Part shown: piece after piece, positions 1 through 5,452 of the stretch
Layout: each line of letters starts with the position of its first letter
Numbering within the stretch: the stretch's first letter is position 1
Assembly: GCA_043780595.1 (NCBI GenBank)
Contig: JAYWCL010000150.1
Location: 1-9,603 of the forward strand
Direction of reading: 5' to 3'
From: Limnoglobus sp043780595
GTDB lineage: Bacteria; Planctomycetota; Planctomycetia; Gemmatales; Gemmataceae
Length of the DNA: 9,603 nt
Notes under the pieces: model-generated
Told to the model about the DNA's origin: nothing
The model's database searches: none
The model's input: only the letters and a program-made list of their open reading frames with translations
Program-made: the position numbers and the translations under genes

Positions 1-29
1 CCTCGCCACCGCCCGAAAACCCCACGCTA

Positions 30-46
30 CTCGCGCCCCCCGCGAG
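30..46. repeat. Perfect 6-bp inverted repeat with C5 loop
   Basis: CTCGCG (30-35) and CGCGAG (41-46) pair perfectly around five cytosines. No T-run follows directly on either strand, so this is not a convincing intrinsic terminator. Positions 1-60 are otherwise very C-rich and I recognise no gene there. It could be the edge of an intergenic repeat or a weak hairpin of a gene outside the window. Confidence 0.35.
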
Positions 47-63
47 CCCGTAAACGTACGCAC

Positions 64-127
64 CTGCTACCCAAAACTACTGCGATTTGAACCATGCCAT
101 TTTTTGACTGTTGGCATTCGTGTGGGT
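64..127. repeat. Direct-repeat block, copy 1
   Basis: Three short blocks here recur in the same order at 567-687. They are CTGCTACCCA (64-73, exact), TTTGAACCATGCC (86-98, one mismatch), and a 29-base block at 99-127 that matches 659-687 at 24 positions, with ATTTTTTGACT and TCGTGTGGGT exact at its ends. A fourth match, CACTTTTGAA (131-140), lies just outside and also occurs at 575-584. Order and orientation are the same in both copies, so these are not terminal inverted repeats. On the minus strand the block reads as the tail of the decayed coding region at 99-287. Confidence 0.55.
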
Positions 128-287
128 TCGCACTTTTGAAGGAATGGACGAGGTCATCGATACATTCTTCGATCATTTCAAAGCTTTCATCCGCTGGGCA
201 ATGGTCGGGAAACGGACGGGAATGATCTCAGCCACCCTTCGCGAACTTGTTCATGAAGGCCTGTGCTTTTGGGTCATCTGCGGCGTA
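99..287 (-). pseudogene. Possible second decayed coding remnant
   Basis: On the minus strand, joining three short frames gives a protein-like string. It has YAADDPKAQAFMNKFAK (from about 287), then VAEIIPVRFPTIAQRMKALK, then MIEECIDDLVHSFKSANPHE, ending near 99. It needs a frameshift near 231-240 and another near 172-180. The end matches, at protein level, a minus-strand reading of the second repeat copy (PHECQQSKNG here, PHDFPKSKNR there). I do not recognise the family. This is a reconstruction by eye and may be chance. Confidence 0.2.
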
Positions 288-501
288 AACGCGAGGTCGA
301 GCGCCGACTGCACCTTGCCAGTTTGCGCGGCAACGAATTTTCGGCTGACATTATGATCGCGTGCGGTCTGACTGACTCGTTCCCGGCAACGACCTGCACG
401 GCCAGATCGCGACGTTGGGCCGGATCGAGCGACCGCGCCGCAAAGTTCCGCGTCGCAGTCGTAGCGGAGTTGATAAGCTGAACCATGTCTGTTTCTTCCA
501 T
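251..501 (-). pseudogene. Frameshifted transposase-type HTH fragment
   Basis: Read on the minus strand from ATG at 501 (or 486), one frame gives a leader ending in LDPAQRRDLAVQVVAGNESV. A second frame continues with SQTARDHNVSRKFVAAQTGK and a stop at 251-253. Joined, they form a typical DNA-binding helix-turn-helix of the kind that opens transposases in Gemmata-like genomes (recalled from family knowledge, not searched). No catalytic core follows. The frame break falls in a short tandem of the tetranucleotide CTGA/TCAG at 368-377; losing one 4-base unit would explain it. The gene is broken and truncated, so it should not make an active transposase. Confidence 0.55.
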
Positions 502-566
502 GAGTGGCGGTTTTGCAACTCACATTCTGGGAGAAACAGGCACTTTACGATAGCGCAATCGCAAAA

Positions 567-687
567 CTGCTACCCACTTTTGAACCGTGCCCATTTCGCG
601 ACACTTTTGCGTCACTTCGCGCACGTCGCAAAAGTCGACTTACGTCGAATCGCCTCCGATTTTTTGACTTCGGGAAATCGTGTGGGT
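567..687. repeat. Direct-repeat block, copy 2, with 67-base extra segment
   Basis: This repeats the blocks of 64-127 in the same order: CTGCTACCCA (567-576), TTTGAACCGTGCC (579-591) and the 29-base block (659-687). In copy 1 the second and third blocks abut exactly. Here 67 bases (592-658) lie between them and contain a 9-bp inverted repeat. Either copy 2 gained a small insert or copy 1 lost one. The minus strand of this copy is open and ends in a reading HGSKVGSSFAIALS, comparable to HGSNRSSFG in copy 1. Confidence 0.5.
603..635. repeat. 9-bp inverted repeat
   Basis: ACTTTTGCG (603-611) is the exact reverse complement of CGCAAAAGT (627-635), with a 15-base spacer. It lies inside the extra 67-base segment of repeat copy 2 and about 175 bases upstream of the serpin start. 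It could be a hairpin, an operator or the core of a tiny inserted element. The sequence alone does not decide. Confidence 0.5.
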
Positions 688-717
688 GATGCGCCAGAAA
701 GTATCGAATCGAACGAT

Positions 718-787
718 TTTGCAATTGCCAAAAGATTCTCGTTCACGGACGATCATTTGGGTTGTTACAGTTGCACCAATTGCAAAT
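718..787. promoter_or_regulatory. Paired inverted TTTGCAATTG sites upstream of serpin
   Basis: TTTGCAATTG (718-727) and its exact reverse complement CAATTGCAAA (778-787) are separated by 50 bases and end about 20 bases before the serpin start codon. Each contains the self-complementary core CAATTG. The right-hand site also forms TTGCA-5-TGCAA (771-785). The segment is more AT-rich than the genes around it, as expected for a promoter. I could not pick a convincing -35/-10 pair. Operator function is inferred from position and symmetry only. Confidence 0.35.
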
Positions 788-795
788 TACACGTC

Positions 796-801
796 GGGGA
801 G
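796..801 (+). promoter_or_regulatory. Ribosome binding site fixing a GTG start
   Basis: GGGGAG lies seven bases before GTG at 809. It favours this start over the in-frame GTG at 680. Starting at 809 puts a lipoprotein signal peptide at the very N-terminus, which the longer reading would bury. Confidence 0.6.
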
Positions 802-808
802 TCTCATC

Positions 809-2059
809 GTGAAATGCTTTTTGACCACCTTTGTTGCCGTCGCGATGTTCGTTGGCCTGGGGCTGACGATTGGCTGCCAGCGTGCGGTCGAACCTGCGAA
901 TGAAATTGTGGAGCCGCCGCCCGACGTGCCGCCGGAGGATTTGACCGCGCTCGTCGAGGGCAACAATCAGTTTGCACTCGACTTGTACAAGAAACTTGCG
1001 GAAACGGAGAAGGGCAACATCTTCTTTTCGCCGTACAGCATCTCGTCGGCTCTGGCGATGACGTATGCTGGGGCACGCGGTCAAACCGCCGAGGAGATGG
1101 CAAAGGTACTCGGCATCGCCAAGTTGGGCGACAAGGTTCACCCCGCACACGCAAGCCTCGCTTACAAACTCAAGAGTGCGGGTGGCAAGGACAAGCCCGA
1201 GTTTCACATCGCGAATGCACTCTGGGGGCAGCAGGGTCTGCCGTTCAAGCCCGAGTTTTTGCAACTGACCCGCAAGCACTACGGTGCCGGGCTGCAAGAA
1301 GTGAATTTCGGCGACACGGAAAATGCCCGCAGCACGATCAACAAGTGGGTGGGCGATCAAACGCGCGAGAAAATACCCGAGTTGCTGAAACCTGGGGTGT
1401 TGGCTGGCGACACCAAACTGGTGCTGACGAACGCGATCTACTTCAAAGCCGATTGGCTCCGCCCATTCGACAAGGACTGGACGCAGGACGGGCCGTTCCA
1501 CCGAACGCCGACCGAAACGGTACGAGTGCCATTCATGCAACAGAAGGGTAACTTCCGGGTCGCAGCGACTGGCGACGCAAGGATGCTGGAGTTGCCGTAC
1601 GTGGGTGGAGACTACGCGATGCTTGTCGTTCTGCCCAACAAGCCCGAAGACTTGGACCGCATCCATTCGAGCCTGACCAGCGAATTGATCTCGGGCTGGC
1701 TCGCGAAAGCGACCGAGTACGAATACGATATTATGTTACCGAAGTTCAAAATGCAGATGGCTGTCAACCTTATACCCGCACTAAAACAACTCGGAATGAC
1801 GACGGCATTCGCTGAAAGTTCTGCGGACTTTAGCAATTGCGAAGAGTCGAAGCGGCTTTTCATCGCAAGTATCGAACACCAAGCCACCATCGATGTCGAC
1901 GAGTTCGGTACAACCGCCGCAGCCGCAACAGAAGTTTCTGCAAGGGCGAAATCTCTTGGGCCACAATTTATAGTGAATAGACCCTTTTTGGTAATCATTC
2001 GCTCGAAACAGACCGGTGCAATCGTATTCATCGGCAAAATGTTGAACCCAAAAGCGTAA
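809..2059 (+). CDS. Serpin-family protease inhibitor, predicted lipoprotein
   Basis: 416 residues, the usual serpin length. Serpins trap serine or cysteine proteases by being cut in an exposed loop and inserting it into a beta-sheet. Residues 1-22 form a hydrophobic signal peptide ending LTIGC with Cys23 as a likely lipidated residue, although Thr at -3 is not ideal. A Pro/Glu-rich linker follows. Family landmarks are SPYSISSALAM (74-84), LTNAIYFKADW, ELPYVGGDYAML, and the loop with hinge GTTAAAAT at 367-374 (P15-P8). Small residues in the hinge indicate an inhibitory serpin. Aligning NRPF with the NKPF of alpha-1-antitrypsin places P1 at Lys381 and P1' at Ser382, predicting trypsin-like targets. 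The protein would sit at the membrane surface and guard against own or foreign proteases. The coding sequence becomes visibly more AT-rich after about 1720, hinting at a mosaic origin. Start chosen from the ribosome binding site and signal peptide. Confidence 0.93.
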   Translation: MKCFLTTFVAVAMFVGLGLTIGCQRAVEPANEIVEPPPDVPPEDLTALVEGNNQFALDLYKKLAETEKGNIFFSPYSISSALAMTYAGARGQTAEEMAKVLGIAKLGDKVHPAHASLAYKLKSAGGKDKPEFHIANALWGQQGLPFKPEFLQLTRKHYGAGLQEVNFGDTENARSTINKWVGDQTREKIPELLKPGVLAGDTKLVLTNAIYFKADWLRPFDKDWTQDGPFHRTPTETVRVPFMQQKGNFRVAATGDARMLELPYVGGDYAMLVVLPNKPEDLDRIHSSLTSELISGWLAKATEYEYDIMLPKFKMQMAVNLIPALKQLGMTTAFAESSADFSNCEESKRLFIASIEHQATIDVDEFGTTAAAATEVSARAKSLGPQFIVNRPFLVIIRSKQTGAIVFIGKMLNPKA

Positions 2060-2278
2060 AACGTAAAAGCTGCGAATCGGCCATTTCTATTGCTCGTACG
2101 GGACACGGTGACAGGCTGTCTTCTATTTGTCGGTCCCGATTACAAATCGTTCATCGGGAAAACGTCGAGTACCTCGAACGGTCGGTATTGGTACTTGATA
2201 GCAGCCGGTGTGGCGATCGCGGCGGGTATGGTCGTCGCATTGCGTCGTCGCTCGCGGGCCACTGCAACTATCAAATGA
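2060..2278 (+). pseudogene. Second serpin C-terminus with membrane anchor, in frame after the stop
   Basis: Immediately after the serpin TAA the same frame stays open for 72 codons to TGA at 2276-2278. It begins NVKAANRPFLLLVRDTVTGC and continues LLFVG, which is a second copy of the final serpin strands (compare NRPFLVIIRSKQTGAIVFIG of the intact gene). A linker follows, then a transmembrane segment (YWYLIAAGVAIAAGMVVAL) and a basic tail RRRSR. No start codon with a ribosome binding site precedes it; the TTG at 2090 is inside the homology. The best reading is a relic of an earlier, membrane-anchored serpin whose upstream part was replaced. Stop-codon readthrough to an anchored form is possible but unsupported. 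Confidence 0.7.
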
Positions 2279-2283
2279 TTCGG

Positions 2284-2652
2284 TCAATGATACGGGTCGC
2301 GGAAGACGCGGAGTGGCGTGCGGAAGTCGACCGAGTAGAGGAATTCGCGGTCGGTCGTCTTTCCTTTTTTGTCTTTGATACTGAGCTTCGTTCGGAAGCT
2401 GACGACCTTCGGGTCGGTCGTCTCGGTGGCGAGGATGCTGTATTCGACCAGTTCGTTGGCCTTACGCAAGTCTTCGGAAAACTCGATCGGTTCGGGTTGG
2501 CCCTTGAGTTTCTCGACCGGTTCTTTGTTCTTCCACGAATCGAGTGCGGCAACGAGCGTCTGATTACCGCGTGCGATTTCGTCGTCGCTGTGCGTGGGTT
2601 TGTCGCAACCTGCGAGGGCGACGATCGCAAATAGCGTGCAACTGCGAATCAT
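2284..2652 (-). CDS. Small predicted lipoprotein of unknown function
   Basis: 122 residues. The signal peptide MIRSCTLFAIVALAGC ends in a perfect lipobox (LAGC, lipidated Cys16), so the protein should be membrane-anchored and face outside the cytoplasm. The mature part is hydrophilic and charged, with no domain I recognise. ATG at 2652 was preferred to an upstream in-frame start because it opens the signal peptide and has GGGGAAGG (plus-strand positions 2659-2666) six bases upstream. It starts 16 bases after the DsrE-like gene and is probably the last gene of the same transcript. Its stop lies five bases from the end of the convergent serpin relic. Confidence 0.75.
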   Translation of the reverse strand: MIRSCTLFAIVALAGCDKPTHSDDEIARGNQTLVAALDSWKNKEPVEKLKGQPEPIEFSEDLRKANELVEYSILATETTDPKVVSFRTKLSIKDKKGKTTDREFLYSVDFRTPLRVFRDPYH

Positions 2653-2668
2653 GAAAAGCCTTCCCCGA

Positions 2669-3031
2669 TCAGTATGAGATACTCGGGCAGCCATCGCTCA
2701 TGAACTCGACGAGCTTCGCGCCGCCGACGATCACCGCACCGGGCACCAATGCCGTATCGTCGAGCTTTCGCTTTTTGAAACAAGGCGAACAGACGTAGAT
2801 TTTGCCACCCGCCGCCGCGAAGTTTGCGATCAGATCTTTGAGTGCCGCAAAACCTTCCTCGGCAACGCTGTCGGCGATTCCCTTCACCGCCAGATGCACC
2901 GCTTCCGTACTCAGGAAAACGACGGTATCCCTGTCCGATGCGACGGCCGCATTCGCGACGACGAACGCCACGGTGGCGCGGTCGGGGCTTTCAGGGCCGC
3001 ACGTGAGGCTGACGCAATACTTTCCGGGCAT
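2669..3031 (-). CDS. DsrE/DsrF-family protein with CxxC
   Basis: 120 residues, matching the compact DsrE-like fold. The N-terminal strand KYCVSLTCG, the nucleotide-binding-like FVVANAAVASDRDTVVFLS, and the C-terminal GAVIVGGAKLVEFM followed by a Ser-Tyr end are typical of small DsrE proteins, which often act in sulfur relay or persulfide handling. A CSPC motif at 81-84 is followed by KKRK and is a candidate thiol centre; Cys115 is a third conserved-looking cysteine. The start ATG at 3031 has AAAGGA upstream, inside the end of the preceding TusA-like gene, from which it is only three bases away. Adjacent DsrE- and TusA-type genes suggest partners in sulfur transfer. Cytoplasmic, with no signal peptide. 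The exact substrate is unknown. Confidence 0.85.
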   Translation of the reverse strand: MPGKYCVSLTCGPESPDRATVAFVVANAAVASDRDTVVFLSTEAVHLAVKGIADSVAEEGFAALKDLIANFAAAGGKIYVCSPCFKKRKLDDTALVPGAVIVGGAKLVEFMSDGCPSISY

Positions 3032-3034
3032 CGG

Positions 3035-3583
3035 TTAAGTTCCTTTACGCTGGATGACGTACATCGGATGATTCGCCGACACCAACGTGTGGCCGCACAT
3101 TCGACACCACGCCGGTATATCTTCGGGGGCCGCCGGATCGGTCGCACGTACGTTTAGTAAACAACCCGCCGACAGATTTGCCAACCGCAACCGTAACGCG
3201 AGGACAAGCTCGCCGCACGCCATATCGCCCGCGTCCCAGTCTCCCGTGGCGATTGGCGATTCGACCGCGATGACCGGTACGGAAATATCGGCTGCGTCCG
3301 GAATTTGTTCGCAACGCTCGGCTTCTTGCCATGCCTGCCAGTAGCACGCTTTGCGTTTGATGTACTCGTGCAGTTGCGCGTGGAGTTCGGTCACGTCGCG
3401 TTCGAGTCGCTTCCCCAAACAGAGCGAGCATCGCGGGGCGTTTTTGAAACCGAGCGCGATGTTTCGCACCGCATCTTGCGGCGAATATCGGCACGCACAA
3501 TCGGTGCAAGCCCCGCCGACGAGTCGCCGAAACTCGCGGAGCGTCGCACCGGCTTCTTCGCTTTCATCGGCATCATCCTGCAT
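3035..3583 (-). CDS. Cys-rich domain fused to TusA-like sulfurtransferase domain
   Basis: 182 residues. The N-terminal half has paired cysteines, CTDCAC (26-31) and CSLC (52-55), likely a zinc- or metal-binding knuckle, followed by a helical stretch (60-90) rich in charged residues. The C-terminal part from about 115 resembles TusA/SirA: DWDAGDMACGELVLALRLRL, then an RATDPAAPEDIPAWC segment and GH at 164-165. Cys123 aligns with the sulfur-carrying cysteine of TusA, but the usual CPxP is CGEL. A second CxxC (160-163, WCRMC) lies where TusA proteins usually have only a Trp-Cys or Trp-Ala. ATG at 3583 has GAGGGA about seven bases upstream. The DsrE-like gene follows after three bases, which supports a two-protein sulfur-relay role. 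TusA assignment is by motif and has not been checked by search. Confidence 0.75.
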   Translation of the reverse strand: MQDDADESEEAGATLREFRRLVGGACTDCACRYSPQDAVRNIALGFKNAPRCSLCLGKRLERDVTELHAQLHEYIKRKACYWQAWQEAERCEQIPDAADISVPVIAVESPIATGDWDAGDMACGELVLALRLRLANLSAGCLLNVRATDPAAPEDIPAWCRMCGHTLVSANHPMYVIQRKGT

Positions 3584-3589
3584 CGCTGT

Positions 3590-3614
3590 CCCTCACTACG
3601 GTCGTAGTATAGGG
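3590..3614. repeat. Imperfect hairpin in the gap before the TusA-like gene
   Basis: ACTACG (3595-3600) and CGTAGT (3603-3608) pair around GT. Outside them CCCT (3590-3593) pairs with AGGG (3611-3614) across a small bulge. The hairpin fills about half of the 49-base gap (3584-3632), the largest gap inside this minus-strand gene cluster, and reaches to within seven bases of the downstream start codon. There is no T-run, so it is not a standard terminator. It may trim expression of the three downstream genes or be a processing or operator site. Confidence 0.35.
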
Positions 3615-3632
3615 ATGCTGTCGTACCTCTCC

Positions 3633-5039
3633 TCACTTCCGAATCTGGATCTCGTAGCTGCGATTTGTCGTCGGCGTTCCGAGCGATGGGTTTCCGCCCG
3701 TTAGCGTTGCGGTATCGGCTTTGACTGTATAGGAGAACGGCTTGCCGGTCACGGGGTCGAGCGGGATCGGCAGTAAAATCGCATTCAGCGATTGTGGCAA
3801 GTTGCCCATATTTTCGTGAGCATGTAAACGGATGGCCTCCAACACTCGCAGATAAGCGACGCGCTGTTCGAGTCTCGAACGGGCTTGCAAGATCTTGAGA
3901 CTCGAAAGAAAAATGATGGGTGCGAGTACGAAATCCTTCTTGTTCTTCTCTAACTCGGCTTCCACCTTCGCGACACCCTGTAGCGCTTGTGCCGCCGGAA
4001 GATTGAACCACTTCAGAGTTTCATCGCGATAGTTCTCGTATTGCACGAGATCGTCGGTCACGACCACTTGGATGTTCGACATCGCTTTGACAACGCCTGA
4101 ATTCATTCCATATGCGACGAGTCGACCACGCGCTTTCTCGAGACGTGGCTCCATCGTCGTCCAGATCGCATATTTTACCGATGCTTTTCCGAGTATACCG
4201 GCGTCTTTGTTAGTCATTTGGCAAAATTGGTCGATTTCATCGATCGCTTGCCGAACATTTTTTTCGGGTAGCGGGGCTTTCGCAGTGAGGAGTTCCTCGA
4301 ATTGGTGGGAGATCATCAATCGCTCTCCCTGCCGTGCCAACCGCTGCGTGATGAGTGGCGATGGGAGATCGGTGAGTGACCAGAATAAATTCGGGCAACC
4401 GGGTTGCGCGATCAACTCTTGCACCGCATCGCAGGCAATCGATTCGATGGCGAGTCCGACGAGTGAGCCGATGAGTGTGGGATGCGATTCCATCGTTTGA
4501 GCGAGCGAAAACAGCGTCTTGAGCGTATGGACCGCGGCGGTAAAGTTCGCGATGGCAATTTCACCGCGCACCCGTGTTTTTAACACTTCCGCAAGTTGGC
4601 GAAATTTTTGTACGTCGGGCAACAATGTCCCCATATTGTCGCGCCGAAGAAAGTAATCGAGTTGCCAATCGGTTCGTCTCATTCGTGCCGCATCGTACAT
4701 ATCGCGCGATACCAATCGCCCACCTTCTCCTTCTTGCTGAGTGCCCTTCGGCAACTCGGAAATTGCAAGCAAGTTCAGCTTGTCGCGGCGTTCGGATTGC
4801 TCGCGACTGAAGAAAAGATCTTGTTCCATGAAGCAGCGAAGGAACATCTGCACGCGGTTGCCTTCGATCGACTCGCTGTATTCGGGCAACAGATAATACT
4901 TCGATGCCGGTTTCGGCGCAGCCGTTGGGCTGATAGTCATGACATAAGTTACCTTACCATCTTTCGGTTCGATCAGCGGTTGTGCCGTGGCCGTTGCGGC
5001 CATGATGGCGATCATTGCGAGTGCGTAGGACTTCGTCAT
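3633..5039 (-). CDS. Secreted protein of unknown function (planctomycete type)
   Basis: 468 residues. Residues 1-19 are a Sec signal peptide (hydrophobic core AMIAIMAATATA, cleavage predicted after Ala19). The mature protein is mostly helical with no catalytic motif I recognise. Near the C-terminus, helix LRVLEAIRLHAHENMGNLPQ is followed by DPVTGKPFSY (428-437). In planctomycetes a helix plus a DPxxGKPFxY segment recurs at the end of many exported proteins; function unknown. ATG at 5039 overlaps the stop of the preceding gene as ATGA (5036-5039) and has GGGAG just upstream, so translation is probably coupled. Longer in-frame readings to 5579 lack a signal peptide and overlap two genes. It is probably the envelope effector or sensor of the sigma-factor unit. 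Confidence 0.82.
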   Translation of the reverse strand: MTKSYALAMIAIMAATATAQPLIEPKDGKVTYVMTISPTAAPKPASKYYLLPEYSESIEGNRVQMFLRCFMEQDLFFSREQSERRDKLNLLAISELPKGTQQEGEGGRLVSRDMYDAARMRRTDWQLDYFLRRDNMGTLLPDVQKFRQLAEVLKTRVRGEIAIANFTAAVHTLKTLFSLAQTMESHPTLIGSLVGLAIESIACDAVQELIAQPGCPNLFWSLTDLPSPLITQRLARQGERLMISHQFEELLTAKAPLPEKNVRQAIDEIDQFCQMTNKDAGILGKASVKYAIWTTMEPRLEKARGRLVAYGMNSGVVKAMSNIQVVVTDDLVQYENYRDETLKWFNLPAAQALQGVAKVEAELEKNKKDFVLAPIIFLSSLKILQARSRLEQRVAYLRVLEAIRLHAHENMGNLPQSLNAILLPIPLDPVTGKPFSYTVKADTATLTGGNPSLGTPTTNRSYEIQIRK

Positions 5040-5452
5040 TGTTTGCTCCCGTTCGAGTTGAGAAAATCGAGGTTCGGTCGGTGTCCGTCGGCAAGGTTCC
5101 AAATCGTAGTCGTGGCGAACTGCGTATCGGGTGGCAGCGGGGCCGGCGCGTCGATGTCGAACGTGCGTAGCAATTCGAGGTAACTTCCTTTTTGCGGTTC
5201 GCTTTCGGTGGGACGGCTTGGCTCGCGGGGCGTTTCGACTGGCGCAATCACCGGAACTTCGACGGTGATCATGCGTGGCCACGCCAGCCAGCCGAGCAGC
5301 GTCAGCGATTGCGAAAGCAACAACGCCGCGACGGCGATTTTCCAGAATCGCGGCGTGCGTGCGGCGGCCTTTCCCGCTGCGAACAGCATCTCGTCGCGGT
5401 TCACCTTTACGGGTGCGAACGCTTGCAGTGTTTCGATTACGTCTTCGGGCAT
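5036..5452 (-). CDS. One-pass membrane protein, candidate anti-sigma factor
   Basis: 138 residues. A short cytoplasmic N-terminus (1-35) contains VNRDEMLFAAGKAAAR, then a transmembrane helix at about 37-58 (WKIAVAALLLSQSLTLLGWL) and a Pro/Glu-rich outer part. There is no zinc-binding anti-sigma motif (HxxxCxxC). The role as partner of the sigma factor is inferred from topology and from translation overlap: ATG at 5452 lies inside the sigma gene end (16-base overlap), and its stop overlaps the next start. MPEDV at 5452 was preferred over the reading from 5524, which would run much further into the sigma gene. It could equally be an unrelated membrane protein. Confidence 0.72.
   Translation of the reverse strand: MPEDVIETLQAFAPVKVNRDEMLFAAGKAAARTPRFWKIAVAALLLSQSLTLLGWLAWPRMITVEVPVIAPVETPREPSRPTESEPQKGSYLELLRTFDIDAPAPLPPDTQFATTTIWNLADGHRPNLDFLNSNGSKQ

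Noticed and set aside
30..46. Intrinsic terminator at the window start
   Set aside because: The stem is perfect but no T-run follows on either strand.
680..808. Serpin start at GTG 680, giving 459 residues
   Set aside because: The extra 43 residues would bury the signal peptide. GTG at 809 has a well-spaced GGGGAG and opens the lipoprotein signal directly.
743..1666. 307-residue minus-strand open frame opposite the serpin
   Set aside because: It is rich in Arg, His and Val as expected of an antisense shadow of a GC-rich gene, has no domain, and lies opposite a clear serpin.
2090..2278. Independent 62-residue membrane protein starting at TTG 2090
   Set aside because: No ribosome binding site precedes it, and the serpin similarity begins upstream of this codon in the same frame, so it is a remnant and not a separate gene.
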